Positions 24,772 to 37,684 of a stretch of 64,000 nucleotides of DNA are shown piece by piece. Source of the stretch: Caenorhabditis elegans (lineage: Eukaryota > Nematoda > Chromadorea > Rhabditida > Rhabditidae); contig NC_003283.11 of the NCBI RefSeq assembly GCF_000002985.6, positions 10,044,001 through 10,108,000 on the forward strand, given 5' to 3'. How positions within the stretch are numbered: the stretch's first letter is position 1; each line of letters starts with the position of its first letter. A program made the translations under genes and the position numbers. The notes under the pieces are model-generated. The model was not told the origin of the DNA and made no database searches. It was given only the letters and a program-made list of their open reading frames with translations.

Positions 24772-25368
24772 TTAATTAATTTTTATTAAAATAGAAATTA
24801 TATAAATTAAAAGCGGGTTAAAGTGTGAAAATAAACATGTTCATTTTTAAAAACTGATTTTCCAAATATTTATTTCAGGAAAAATAGCAATTACTGAGTT
24901 TTTGTCACTTTTTGAGAAAATTATAGCACTTACGGATGTTTGAATCCCTACAATGTTTGAATAATAAAGCCCACCTTCATGCAAAAACTAAAAGTATGTG
25001 AGATTAGATTATATCATCGACGCTTCACCATAACCCGTTGTACTTTGTAACACCCTTATAATTATCATTTGAAGTTGTGTGTATGTAAAAACTTGTGATA
25101 GACTAAACACAAACCAGAAGTATTTTTTATAGATCGAGAGTCTAACATTTCAAATTTTACGAAAACATTCAGATTTTGAATAAAATTAGAAACATGTTTA
25201 CTGTTTCGATTCGATTTTTGATTTCAGTAAGTCCTGAAAATTTTGTTTAGATTTTATTCAGAAATCGGAATATAACTTAAATATGGATTGTATGACAGGA
25301 AAAATTGGAAAATATGACATATACAAAAAGTTCGAACAAATTATTACCTATTCACGATAAAATTTATT
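24772..25368. other. Short intergenic stretch between convergent 3' ends
   Basis: AT-rich DNA between the peptide receptor (plus) and the nuclear receptor (minus). It probably holds both 3' UTRs. No other feature was seen. Confidence 0.4.
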
Positions 25369-26641
25369 TTAAAAGTGGAAAGTTTCTCGAACCAGCTTCT
25401 TAAAATCAAAATCAGGAGAATGAACGTTAAATATCAAGAAGAAGTTTTCCATCTCTTGTGAATTCTTAGTTATTGTAAGATATAACGATATAAAGTTCGA
25501 AAACCTTTCTGGAGCCGTTTGTTCATTATTCCGTTGACAAAGTGTAAAAAGAGCATTGCTGTAGATATTTTGTTGCCTTGATAGTTTTACGACTGCATCC
25601 TCTGATATTTCTGGGATCGCTGAAAAAACTACTATTTATGTACAGAAAATAATACTGCTTATCAAAAAACATTCTCACCCGGATTACAGAAGAATAGCAA
25701 GTTCATCAAACAGTACTCCTCATCTGTCACTTCCCACTCAAGAAGCTTATCTAATGGTTGGCAGCATATCCTGTGTAAGGTGCTTTTTGACTTTTCGTAT
25801 AATTGCAAGATAACATCTGGATATATTTCTTGTCCCCCTGGATTCATCATTTTTGATCGTTTTTCATTGACAGTTCTCATGACTCCACAAAAATATGTTA
25901 ACTTCAAAATCGTATGTTGGAAAATAATTTTCTTAAATACATCAACTATATGCGGCAGCTTTTCAAGTTTACAAACCTTGTCAATATCATGTAGCTCATT
26001 TACAAAGTCGAAGTTCAAAAAGTATGAGATGTGAGAATAAATTGCCAAAAAAGCCCATTCTTCTGGAGTTACTTCATAGTTAGGGCCCTAAATGTTGAAT
26101 AAAATTGAGAATCGATCACTATCACTTACTTGGTTTATACTTGTCACCACTCCTGGATTTTCTAAAATTTCCGCTAAACTTGGGTTATCAAATGAGTAAA
26201 ATGTTTTAAGTTTATGTTGGCGACTTGAATCCATGATAAGTAAGTTTTGTAGTAAAGTCGTTAACTCGTCTACTTTTTGATTCCCATTTTCAAATTCCAC
26301 AATATTTTCGTGAACTTCTAAATACATTCCAGCATCCAAGCATCTTTGAAATCTACATGATTGACACTTTAGAGGATAAGGTGATGTTTCAAAGCAGTTG
26401 TTGGACCATTTGCAGTTATAAACCAGTTTTTGTACACTCATGCGACGAAAAAACATTTTACAAGCATAACATGAGAGCACCTAAAAAATTTGAGCATTTT
26501 AAATTGTGCTTGATGAAAAAAAGGAAGAAAATCTGTATAAAATCTTACTCCATAATGTTTTCCAAAAGCTTGCCGATTGCATATCTCACAAAGTTTTGGA
26601 ACTTCGAGGGCCAATTCAGATTTAATGGGAATTAAATGCAT
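25369..26641 (-). CDS. Nuclear hormone receptor, nematode supplementary type
   Basis: Four exons (26549-26641, 26130-26480, 25679-26087, 25369-25619) encode 367 residues. The DNA-binding domain is intact: first zinc finger CEICNRQAFGKHYGVLSCYACK, then MFFRRMSVQKLVYNC..., and second finger ending CQSCRFQRCLDAGMYLE. A ligand-binding domain follows, with the signature-like LDKLLEWEVTDEEYCLMNLLFFCNP. The class is a nuclear transcription factor, HNF4-derived in nematodes, usually with unknown ligand. An upstream in-frame extension to 26767 is open but hydrophobic, so the start at 26641 is preferred. It is a different lineage from the tandem pair at 36-40 kb. No symbol is assigned. Confidence 0.88.
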
Positions 26642-27730
26642 GATTATTTTCAATAAAAACGAATATATCAATAAATTCAAAAGGATATTGAGGAAATGAA
26701 CGTATATTGAAAGTGTACTGGATCTCTGCTCAAAATTGTAATCAACACATTCTTCAATAATCTCCAATTAGCAGTTCAAAAACAGAAACCACAGAAATAG
26801 TTGTTAACGAATCAAAAGCTCAACAAGACAGAGTCCAAGCAGACACATCTCTCCCCTGAGCCAAAAAGATTAAGCAAGGCTTCAGTTCTATTTAGTTTAG
26901 ACATAAAAACGTGCAGAGCTTTAACAATTAGGTTACGTGCATATTATATGCCTTCAATTGGTCTGACTTCTGCAACTCAAAATCAAATGAAATTATAAAA
27001 AACTCACATAGAAATTATTTGATCTCATTTTTGAACTGCCAAACGAAATCTTTGTTATTCGAAAGGAAACGTTTATATTAGGTGACAATAATTTTGGCAT
27101 GTAACTATTTTCAGTCACATTTTATTATCGGATTTTTAAAAGAAACTTTGACGAATGCCTCGCCATTAGTCTGAGCATTTTAGCAGAGGGCTCATGTCCC
27201 AGATAATATGTACTGAAAAATAGATGTATTAAAAATGTGTTTCAGAATGTTGAAATTCATGTGGTGTTAAATTGTTTTATCAAAGTTTCAGAAAATATGC
27301 CAAAAACAATTTTTTACTGGAAATATTCACATGTCAAAATACTATATTTCAAAAAGGAATCTAAAAAAAACCATATTTTTTTAAAATTGTTCACATGGTC
27401 ATATGTAAAACATAAAACAATAGCTCAAAAACATACAATTCAAATGCCAATTTTCAACCAGTTATTTTGACAAAAAAGTTCAGATACTTTTTTCCAGTTC
27501 TAAGTACTCCTCTTCTGGTATATTTTTTGCAGAAAGCTATGAAAATAGATTATCTTTCGAACGACAGAGACTGAAAAATTTAAATTAATTGGTTTGAGTA
27601 CTCCCTATACTCGTGAGATTTAATATTGAAAATCAATCGAGTTCGGGAAAAAAAATAAAAAATAGATTGAAATCTTACTTTCATGAATGAACTTGTTAAA
27701 AATTCTGATATTCGAATTTATTCAAAAGAT
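26642..27730. other. Intergenic
   Basis: AT-rich DNA upstream of the nuclear receptor and downstream of the Cys-rich membrane protein. Chance frames at 26801-26998 and 27237-27470 show no domain or splice support. Confidence 0.4.
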
Positions 27731-29893
27731 TTATGTTTGCACAGAAATTAAAGGCTGAGAAAGATCTGACGACACGTTTTCTTTTGACAATGAGTTCTCG
27801 ATTTTGTAGATCTTGAAAATAATCGATAAGATAAGTGATAAGATCGAAGTTCCAAGAGCAATATAACTCGCAGTGGACATCCAAAACAGGTTTCGTGTTT
27901 TCGGCACGTAGTATTTTGACTGAAATGAAAACACAAACTTTTCTTTAAAAAATAAACGATGGAACCTCTGGATTTGAGAAGCATTTGAGCGTTTCTTTAT
28001 TCATTCGAACACATACGTTATCCATTCCAAACGACCGACCGCAATCTCTGAAACCAAATATGTATATATTTTGCAACAAATTTTTCCAAGAAAAAGTTAT
28101 TAACTCCTGTTACCTTGCAGTATTACAGTATGACGAGAGTTCCTTGTTTCTCTGCCCGTGAAAATTGAGTTCACTCATTATGAATACCCTTCCGGTTTTA
28201 GGATCACAGTATCCAAAACGTTGATCATCACGAATAATTGTTTTGTTAGTGCACTTTTGATGAGTGCGATATGGAGTTCCAGGTAACAATTTTTCAGTTT
28301 TATCTACAAATTCTCTAAAAATTAAAATATTAATTATCTAATATTACTTGATGGGCAACAGTGTCCATATTTGCAAATTCCGTTCGGTGTCTTACACTTT
28401 CCACTCCAAATATCTTTTTCGTCGTAGTTAATACAATGATGTTCATTCATTAAAGCTGTACTGTTGTCCGGGCATAAAAGTGCTTGTTCCTTTTCAACTG
28501 AAACATAAAAAACTGAATTCCAAAACTATAATTTTCTCACAATATCAAAAATTTCTAATGAACATATCAGCTTTGGGTATAAAAATAAAAGTACTTGAGT
28601 AAATATTTTAGTTTTTTTTAAATCAAATGACGAGTGACATATTTATGAATGTCACCTCATTCCACAAATTGTCTATACACTTTTTACACAAATTATTTTC
28701 CTTCAACATTTTTGTATGACGAAGGAATCAAGTGTTCTATTTTTTGACATACATCGACAGCAATATTTTGAAACGGGATCACACCATCTTTGCGCAGTTT
28801 GATTTGTTCGCATATTACAGTCATCAAGGGTATCACATCGTTGAGATGGCAACACTGACATCCCCTCTGAACAGAAGTTTGAGGTGTCTCCTGAAAATAG
28901 AAGCGTGATAAGAAGTTAGATGACACAAGAAGATATTACTATAACAACATCCACTCGTGTCTAGAGCATCGTTAAATACGCACATCATGCTGAAAATATA
29001 TTAGATTTCATGAAAAGTATTTAACTTCTAGTTTTCTATAAATAAATCATTGATATTTACTGACTCCAGTCGTCTTGATTTATCTGCTGCCCATCCAATG
29101 TTAAAACAATCCTTTGCATTGTAGCAAATACCAAACGAGTTTCCTTCTGAAGCAGTTCCATTTGTAGCGTATGGATCCAAGTTATCTGGTGGACAAGGCA
29201 ACAATGGATCTTTATAGAGTACTCCAGATGCTGATCTTATTGTAGCTATCTCCGTAATGCTTGAAGATTTAGTAGTTGCTATGGTATCCGGGCTGTAAGG
29301 GTTCGCACTGAAGATCTGCAATGACGTAGTTGGACTGGTTGCATCATTGAGATTTTCAGTATTTCCACTTGTTGTAGTTTCTGTATACCTGAAAAATGTT
29401 TATTGCGCTTTAGAGTGAATCAGATTAGTCAAGCATTTTAAGCAAAATTGTTTTTGTTTGTTGTCTCAACATATCAAAAAACAGTAGGCGTAATAGACGA
29501 ATGATCTTTTTTTACAATCGGATTATAACAATACTGCATCTGCAAAAACATGTACACGCGGCAAAGCGTACTTTTGTAGTTATGATCTTCCGATCAACAA
29601 ATGGTATTTCAAAGAACATATTTTTCTAGTTTTTTCTCCTCTACATACCCTGAACTTGTTCCGCTCTTTGCAGGCAGTGGAGAGTGGGTGGTTACGGTAG
29701 TTTTTGAAAGAATTGTGGTGTAATTGGAAAATTCGCTGAGTTCTTGATTGTGGTCATTTGGAGAAGAATCATCCAAGGACGATGAAGCTAAAATATTTAT
29801 AAATATTTTTTAACAGGACAAATACTTACAGTTTTTTTGACCATAGCTGCACGTAAGGATTATACAAAAATATAAAACTTGGAAACTTTTCAT
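27731..29893 (-). CDS. Cys-rich type I membrane protein (function unknown)
   Basis: Nine exons join without a break: 29830-29893, 29649-29787, 29065-29388, 28940-28989, 28753-28890, 28348-28497, 28114-28312, 27966-28047, 27731-27919. They give 444 residues: signal peptide (MKSFQVLYFCIILTCSYG), a Ser/Thr-rich mucin-like stretch of about 90 residues, then about 230 residues with repeated Cys units (ICYNAKDCFNIGW, TSGCCYRD, DPVSKYCCR, GICKYGHCCPS, FGYCDPKTGR, ARDCGRSFG). One transmembrane helix (YIALGTSILSLILSIIF) and a short cytosolic tail follow. The paired-Cys units recall EB or lustrin-type modules of nematode surface proteins, but no family is certain. It is probably a cell-surface protein of epithelium or gut. 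Two donors are weak (GTCAGT after 29065, GTTCC after 27966), but every phase closes. Confidence 0.82.
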
Positions 29894-31748
29894 ATTGAAT
29901 ATTGAAATGATTAGAATTAATTCATCTACACGTGTTTAACGATTTTTCTTATTTTGAAACTACGTCAATTTTTTTTATGAAACCACGCAAACGGACGAGA
30001 AGCTTTGAAATAAGTTAAAAATTTTGTTCCAAAATCTAGTAACTCTACTATGCTATGAAAGGAAAATGAAATACATTTTCAACTGTCAGATGTTATTTCA
30101 ACTGATGTTATTTCAAAATAGTAAAGTGAAAATTTAAAAATAGTGAACTGAAGCATCAATTTGACGCAACAAAAGTAACAAAAAACTTCAGAAAAAACAT
30201 CTTCTAATTATAGATTTTACATGTTAAAAGCAACATCATACATTCCGCGACAATCATCGAAGAGTTCAACAAGTTCCATTATTCGGACGGATGAGGACTC
30301 CGCATTGTTTAACTGTGCAGATCTTTGCAGATATTCTTCAAATTGTATAAATACTGAAATAAAAAATAATCAGATACAAATTCATAAAAGTTTAATTCGG
30401 AATTTTGCTTCCAGTTTCCCGCACATTTTTTTCCTAAAAATGAGCTCAAGAGAAGTGAGAAACATCTTATGGTAAAGCTAAGGAAACCTTCCGATTAATT
30501 TGAATGTGACGTTAAACTTATCTTCTGACCAAGCCGTGAATAACCATTTTTTCATTATTAGACACATAAATGATCTTTCGATGGAACTGAATATGATTAT
30601 GAGCTAAAACATGAGTCAAGATAGCTGTGGTCTTTTCATCCTTGCAACTGAAAGTCTTATCACAACAAAAACGCAAACAAAAACCAGTTATTCTTAGTTT
30701 GATCGTTCACTGCAATGATATCATCATGCTCTTTTGAGAATGACAGTGATTGTCAATTCGTCTGAAAATTCAGTATGCAAACTGGAAATGACAGGGAAGA
30801 CCACCGTGCGACCTGACAAACATCAGGTGACGTATGAAAAACTTGGTCATCAGAGGATAGACGGGCGATCAACTCCCACCCATTTAAGTTAATTTTATTC
30901 AAGGCTCGTTATATAAAAATGTTGGATGATCAAGTGAGAGACAAAATGAATTTTTGTTTTGCAGTTTTTATTTTAAAAAACTATTGATAAACCAAATATC
31001 CAAATACCGTATTTTTCTATAGCGGCGCTCAATAAACTTTTTCGTAATATTTTATGCAGAAAACTATATGCGCTAATCAAATAAATTTTATTTACAATTA
31101 AAATAAAGAATTTTAAGTTTAAAAGGGAATTATCAAAATAATAAAATTTGGAGTTTTTGGCATATTATATTTTCAAAACAAAATGGCGTTCTTATCCAAC
31201 TTAGTTCATTTTTGTAATTTGAGCAGGGCTGTGTTCAAAAAAAAATACAATTAAATTTTTTTTAAATACTCGCCCAAGCTAAAATTATTTATGCGATGAA
31301 TTATTTCACTAGAACACTGTTGAAAATAGTTTGCAACGTCAACAAAGAATATTAAATTGTAGGAAAATTCTTTCTTGAAAACCACAAGTTTTAGAGAAAT
31401 AATCAAAGAGTTTACTTTCTATGTTTATTTCTCATATTACTTATTTATTTTCTTCACACACATTCTTGACCAAAACATAGCTAGACCAGTTACAGATCAG
31501 TTACCAAAATAAAAATAGACACAAAGGTTTTGAGAAAGTATAACCAGTCTATGATCATATCGTTTTGTTGAAAAAGGAATATTGAAGAAATATGAAACAC
31601 ACACATAACAAAAATGAAATGACGCCCCCTGAAAATATTTTATTGTTCCGTAGATAGCTTGCTGCCAGAAATTCGAATTTTTCCCAAATTTCCAAATTCA
31701 TTTTGCAATTTTCTCATTTTCTGATTTTTACCAACAGAATTTTCAGAA
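29894..31748. other. Divergent intergenic region
   Basis: Upstream of both the Cys-rich membrane gene (minus) and the MFS transporter (plus), so it probably holds both promoters. An ATG frame at 30221-30475 has no signal, domain or partner exon. TTTTCAG at 31740-31746, directly before the transporter ATG, looks like a trans-splice acceptor. Confidence 0.45.
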
Positions 31749-33804
31749 ATGGTTTGTGAGCACACAAATTGGCGAGTTGTATATCTGATGGGAGTCTTCT
31801 CGTTAATTCAAAACACACAGTACTCAATTTATCTTACTTCAATGTTTTCTTATCTTAAAAAACTCGATGCAACGGCTACTGAATCACAATTTGGATGGAT
31901 TATGGCAACTTCAAGTCTTGGACATTGTATTGGATGTTTTGTACTTGGATGGTGGAATAGTAGAGGTCGTAAGGTAACTTTTTAGATTTATATTTTTAAT
32001 TTACCATGAGTTTTGATTATTTTAAGATCTGACCATATCTGCAAAATACTAATCGGGGTTTTTTCATTGACAATGTTATCTTCAAGTAAAAAATTTCAGA
32101 GTTCTCCACCAATGCATTGTGGCTTTCTTCTGATGCTTGCATCTAATCTAGTTTATCTTCTGGTTGATTCAGTTCCTTCCGACTGGGTCGCACACGTAAT
32201 GATGGTATCCAGACTACTCGGTGGTTTTGGTATGGGAAACTCGAGCCCGATGAGAACCTGCGCCTCATTCCATTCCACTCACTCTGATAGATCGAAAGCA
32301 ATGGCCTCAATTTCTGGGGGACGATCTGTGGGTACTGTAGTGGGACCTGGATTGCAATTGATGTTCTTACCGCTGGGCGAGACAGGAATCATGATTCTTC
32401 CCGGAATTCTGTCACTTCATTCGAATAACGCTCCAGCATTTCTGGGGATTGTTCTGACAATGATTGGATTTGTGTCTCTTATTGTATTGTTTGAGGAAGA
32501 AATTGCAGAGGAGTCTGATAAAACTGCAATTGCTGATTTTGAAAATCAATACAACACTGTAAAGGTTAGATTTCTCAACAGATGACAGAATAAATATGCA
32601 TTCTATTACAGGAAGAGTATCCAAAATCTGATATAGTCGCCATGCTCATTTGCATGCTCACTAGATTTGTTCAGAACTTTATGCAAATTTCAATTGAAAC
32701 ACTTGCTCCTGCAATGCTAATGATGATGTATTTCCAGACAAGACAGGTTTGTTCGCTTGAAAATATTACGTCACAGTTTCATTATTCTTTTTTGTTGTTT
32801 GATTCAAACCAGAAATATTTTTGACCCCATTTGTATGATTCATCATAACACCCTGCAATGTAAAAAAAGCGCATAGAACTAACAATAACTATGATCTTCG
32901 ATTTTTGAAATAAAAATGCATATTTTAGGAAGCAGTAGCCAGCATGGCCACCACGTACTTGACCACTGGATTCATTGCCACGATTCTTTATGTACTGATC
33001 ATCTTCACAAAATTGTCGACTATGTAAGTTTTTGATCCGAAAAAAAGTGTTAAAAAAAGGTCCAGAACCCGAAATATTTGAGAATAAATGTTCGGCTTGA
33101 TGATGTGAACTTGCTGAATTCATTAACTACATCATCTTCTTCTATCCTACTTTCACAAATTGATGGCCATAAAATGTTTTCTTAGCTTCAATTTCTCGGT
33201 TTCAGTGTTCGCGACAAGATCTTCAACTCACTGGTTCTTCTTCTCTTCGTGTGCCATTTGCTTACCACATACTCCTGGCAATTCTATTCTGATTCTGTTT
33301 TGGACGAAGAATTTTCAAATGAAACTCTAACTGGATGCGATGATATTCATTTCACCTGGTGTGATAGTTTAACAATTTCTCCACAATGGGCATTTTACAT
33401 TGGATATATTCTGAGTTTCGGCCTCTTTATGCCATTCATCAATGTAGCCAACGCAACTCTTTATTCAAAATTGTTGAATCCTGATAGTCAAGGTACACAA
33501 CAAAGTTTATACGACATTTCGAACACAACTGCCCGAATCTTTGCACCAATTTTCATCACGTAAGTTTTAAAATATAAATATACTTAAATTTAATAAAAAT
33601 CAAATTATTTTCAGATTGATTTATACAGTTTATGGTCCTCGCCGAGTATGGGAATTCTTATGTCTCTTGCTTTTGTTCACCACTTTCCTATGGATTATTT
33701 TTGACAAGAGACTTGTTCCAATTAAGCCAATTCAGAAACAAATGTTTGACAACGATGGATTTGAACAAGACAAATTGTCAAAAATTAAGTTAGTGTCTTG
33801 CTGA
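31749..33804 (+). CDS. MFS transporter, MFSD8/CLN7-like
   Basis: Six exons (31749-31973, 32100-32564, 32612-32746, 32929-33023, 33206-33559, 33615-33804) encode 487 residues with about 12 hydrophobic segments. It aligns by eye with human MFSD8 (CLN7): WRVVYLMGVFSL, LKKLDATATESQFGWIMATS, GWWNSRGRK (MFS motif A between TM2 and TM3) and SRLLGGFGMGNSSPMRT. CLN7 is a lysosomal membrane chloride channel or transporter mutated in neuronal ceroid lipofuscinosis; worms have several relatives. A large extracytoplasmic loop has Cys and a sequon (NETLTGCDDIHFTWCDS). The C-terminal tail is short and charged. The start is set by the adjacent acceptor and the N-terminal match. Confidence 0.9.
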
Positions 33805-33918
33805 CGGGGCAATTCTCTTATGATCTCCGATCTTTCTGTTTGTACACTGGTCATTGTTCAATTTTTTATTTTTCGAATTATTCGCAATAAAATGTTTTAC
33901 AATAAAGATTAATAACTT

Positions 33919-34277
33919 TTATTCCACGCGTCCATGCTCCAGAACGTGGCGATGAGCCTCGAGCTGCTTTTGACGAATTCGCAAAGACTCTGTTCTTCTG
34001 AAGAATTAGATTACAGTTTAAATTGTATAATTATTAAAAAAAAACTTACACCATGTACATATCGAAAATCTGGCTCAAAAGTATTCTCTGCTTGAACATG
34101 TTCTCTTCGAAAATCCGATTTCTTTGTCCGCGGAGTGCAAAAATAAGAACGATTATTCCCATGGAAAACGCACCAAAAAGCAATGCAAAGTGCTCCTTAA
34201 TAAAAAATTTTTAAATACGATAAAAGTATTTTGAAACTCACACTTCTGTCAACAATGAGATTTTCCTGGTCGTACAT
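33919..34277 (-). CDS. Single-transmembrane microprotein (unknown)
   Basis: Three exons (34242-34277, 34050-34195, 33919-33997) give 86 residues. A 15-residue N-terminus precedes one hydrophobic helix (FALLFGAFSMGIIVLIFAL), followed by a basic amphipathic tail (RGQRNRIFEENMFKQR...LRIRQKQLEAHRHVLEHGR) predicted to be helical. There is no cleavable signal, so it may be an organelle or ER tail-anchor-like or type III protein. The 3' end faces the MFS gene with 115 bp between stop codons. All phases close with good splice sites. No homologue is recognised. Confidence 0.75.
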
Positions 34278-34650
34278 TTAAAAGCGGTTTATTATCCGAA
34301 AATCAATGAGAAATCGATTTTCCACGAGGGTGAGTTCTCACAATACATGTTAAGGATGGGGAATACTCAAAGTTCACGTTTGTCGATAAAATGTTTTTTC
34401 GACTCTAAATTAAGATTTTGAAAAAATTAATTTTTTTTTCCATCAAATTATAAATTTCACTATGAGACAAAAAATGTTACAGCACAAGTGGTATACAGAG
34501 AGAAACGAATGCCCCAGAACTTAAGTTTTCTGCGGTATAGAAATACAATATCATTACTTCAAAAATTTAAAAGTAACTCAGGATATTACGGATCCACTGC
34601 AAAATAATTTACAAACTTATGCAGAAGATGCGTTCCGTTTAATTCTATTA

Positions 34651-35898
34651 GGTTGGTCGAAAAGTCTTTGCAAAATTTGTACTTTTCTTCATTTCTCAGC
34701 GTTAATTCATTTTTTTTCTGATTCTGTTTTTTTATTTGCATAGTACGTAATGTGCATGTTTAATATATTTAAAAAAAACTTTTGGGTGCTGTTCAAAATG
34801 ACCGAGAATTTGCTCCCCGAACGTCACGCCCTCCGATGGGTTTTTCTGTACGAGTTCCCCCAAATCTGCAATTGCAACGAAGCTCGTCGTAACATGTGTG
34901 CAGTGTTAGGCAAGAACTCTGTCACCTATAATACCATGAAGTTTTGGTTAGAAAAGTTCACGAAAAAGAACTACGATCTCGATGATAAACCAAGATAAGA
35001 TCGCTCTCGTTTGAATATCGACGAGGATATTTCGAGAGCCCTGGAAGATGATCCAAGAGCAACGAACCGCGAACTTTCTGCGACTCTCAAGCATCCCCAA
35101 AAAACCATCATCAACCATCTCCACGAAACCGGAAGGGAAGAAAAGTTCGGTCAACTCGTTCCTCACAATTTGCCCGATTCTCAGAAAAATTGTTTTGTGA
35201 CCTCTTTCTTTCGCTGCTCACAAGGAGACGAACAACGGACTGGGTTAAGGATATCATTACTGGAAATGATAAATGGGTATTGTATGTTAGCCATACCAGG
35301 AAAAAAGAGTGGGTCCCGGTCGAGGAAACCGCGACACCTGACCTCAAATTAGAACTTCACGGAAAAAAGTGCTTCTCTCAATTGGGCGGGACAGTAAGGG
35401 TGTCATTTCCAGAGAGCTTCTTCCAGACTTTGCTACAATCAACGCTGGCCTATACTGCATTTAATTGGAAAAGATGGTCCATGCTCATCGATTACATCGC
35501 CCTAGAGGATCAAAGTTGTTGCTGCTCCATGACAACGCAAGACCGCATACAACTTTTAAGACCCGCCAGAAGCTCCGGACAGTCGGAATCCAAATTTTAT
35601 CTTACCCATCGTATTCGCCGGGCTTGGCTCCTACTGACTACCATCTGTTCCGCTCACTCCAGAATCACCTTGCCGGGCAGAAGTTTCATGATCGAAAGGT
35701 CGTCGAAACGGGGTTGGACGACTTCTTTGCCTCCTAATCGGAGGAGTTCTAGGCGGAGGGTACTGTTCAACTTCCGTTGTGTTGGCAAGAAGTCATAGGC
35801 ATTAATGGTAAATATATTACCCATTGAATCTTGTTCGCTTTGAAAAAATACTACTTCCAAAAAAAAATCAAAATTTTGCAAAGACTTTTCGACCAACC
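34651..35898 (+). mobile_element. Mariner-family DNA transposon, full length but inactivated
   Basis: Perfect 28-bp terminal inverted repeats (GGTTGGTCGAAAAGTCTTTG...) occupy 34651-34678 and 35871-35898. The element is 1248 bp and flanked by TA dinucleotides at 34649-34650 and 35899-35900, the mariner/Tc1 target duplication. It sits between the microprotein gene and the first of two tandem nuclear receptor genes. Its transposase is broken (separate entry). The exact repeats suggest a fairly recent insertion, or mobilisation in trans before decay. Confidence 0.95.
34798..35797 (+). pseudogene. Mariner transposase pseudogene
   Basis: Recognisable mariner transposase in pieces. An N-terminal helix-turn-helix region (ERHALRWVFLYEFPQICNCN) is cut by an in-frame TAA at 34996-34998, and the frame resumes at 35011. 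There are at least two later frame changes, near 35190 and between about 35390 and 35465. The catalytic triad is visible: GNDKW for the usual TGDEKW, LLLHDNARPH, and YSPGLAPTDYHLF, with 34 residues between the last two Asp, which defines the DD34D mariner class. It cannot encode an active enzyme as it stands. Confidence 0.9.
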
Positions 35899-36125
35899 TA
35901 ATAATTTCAACATTCTTCTTTAAAATCTAAATCGAAACCAAATTGTTTTGCCCATTATTAAACTTAAAATTATATCCCGCTACGTAAAGTAAAATCCATC
36001 GTCAAACAAAAAACCGGTACTCTACACTAGAGGACACGAGGTAAAAATTTATAAGCGTACCGTTGCAGAAATTCAGAAAATGATTGTAAAGCTATTTTTT
36101 ATTGTATTAATACTCAAAGAATCAA

Positions 36126-37684
36126 TCATATATACCTCCCGATAATAATATTATAAAGATTAGGTGGAAGCGTATAACCATCAAAAACATGAGCGAGTGA
36201 CATATCTTCTCGTAATCGACAGACGATTCTCTGGAAATGTTATTTTAATTATTAAATTAATGAAATAATATCAACTGTACCTGCAAGCATGTTAATATCG
36301 ACACAAGCATTGTCAACTGACATACTGGGTTCTCATTTTTTTGAATATACTTCAAATAATAAATGTATTCATTTGTAACATTTGATTTCATCTTTTTGGA
36401 TATTTCTCGGCACTCTTCTGTTTGTCCAACAATTCCATGATCCCAGAATAATAAAACAACAAAAACCAGAAAATCGTACATTTCAATTTTTTCTGACTTC
36501 AAAAGTTTATGAAAGTTATCATTTTGCTCTAGTGATGGCTTGAAAAGTCTGAAAATGTAAATATTTAATAATTATTCAATTGGACTTTAACGTACTTGGC
36601 AAGTTTTGTACCATCAATTTTTAGTTGTTCATCTGTGAAAAATTCTTCAAGGTTGTCAATTTGTATATAATCACCCGATTGCAAAACCCATTGGTTTAGG
36701 TTATCTGAAAAAATTATTTTTAAAATACATGTGTTCAAACAATAAATATATTCAAACAATAAATTATTAGCTTACTGTGTTTACTTGTCAAAAATGCTCT
36801 TTCCAAAACAATAAAATTGACAGAAAAGTTTGAGAAAAGAATTGATTTCTGATCAGTTGGAAGAAATTCAAATTCATTGAAGCACCATCCAATCCAATCA
36901 GCAACCAGTGACATTTCATTTGATAATATTTCCAATGTTTCTCGAAATTTCAAAGATCTCGGAGTTCGTTTCTCAAATATATTATCACCTTCTCTTCTAT
37001 GGATGATATTTCTCGAATTTTTCAATTTTTCGTAATTCGCCAGCATTTTCTGAAGAATGGGCATAGCTTCAACAGCTATCGGAACTTCAATGCATGAGAC
37101 TTCAATATCAGCTGGACTAACATTCATGGACGGTAAAATTAGTTTTTCTTCTTTTTGAGGTTTATCTCTTCTTGGTTGAACACAACTTCTTTTCATTCCC
37201 AAGTTTAGGCATTTGTTCAAACGGCAACTTTTACATATTGAACGAATGACTGAAACAAATTAAAATTAATGGAGAATAAGAAGTAATGAAAAAACTCACT
37301 TGTATTAATTTTACAAGCTCCTTGCTGTCGACATTCGAATTTTTTTCCCAGAGCCACAGTTCTTCGGAAAAATGCGGCACAAGCTCTTAAATTAAAATTG
37401 TTATTGTAACTTAAACAATAATATTCTTATGAGGTTATTTAAGCAATGTAGCAAAATGTATTTAAATACATGTTTTTATATACTTGAATACAGTTGCGTC
37501 GTAATTTTTCTACACTTTAATTTTCCGATATTACTTGAATAACCCCATTATTTGAAACCAACCTGCACGCATCGAGACCAAAGTGATGACCATCCCCAAC
37601 ATCGCCACAAATTGCACAGTTCGGTTTTTTTGTTTCCTTTTGTGATAATCCTTGTTCAAAAAATTGGAAATTCAATGAATCCAT
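36126..37684 (-). CDS. Nuclear hormone receptor, tandem copy A
   Basis: Six exons (37563-37684, 37300-37385, 36776-37249, 36596-36704, 36281-36548, 36126-36230) encode 387 residues. The first zinc finger is CAICGDVGDGHHFGLDACRAC, followed by AAFFRRTVALGKKFECRQQ; the second finger ends SICKSCRLNKCLNLGM. The hinge is short, then NIIHRREGDNIFEKRTPRSL and an LBD with LVADWIGWCFNEFEFLPTDQK. It has the same exon layout as the neighbour at 38245-40022, so the two arose by tandem duplication. It is expected to be a nuclear DNA-binding factor of unknown ligand. Confidence 0.9.

Noticed and set aside
30221-30475. 84-codon plus-strand frame starting MLKATSYIPRQSS
   Set aside because: Isolated, lies in a divergent promoter region, no downstream exon fits.
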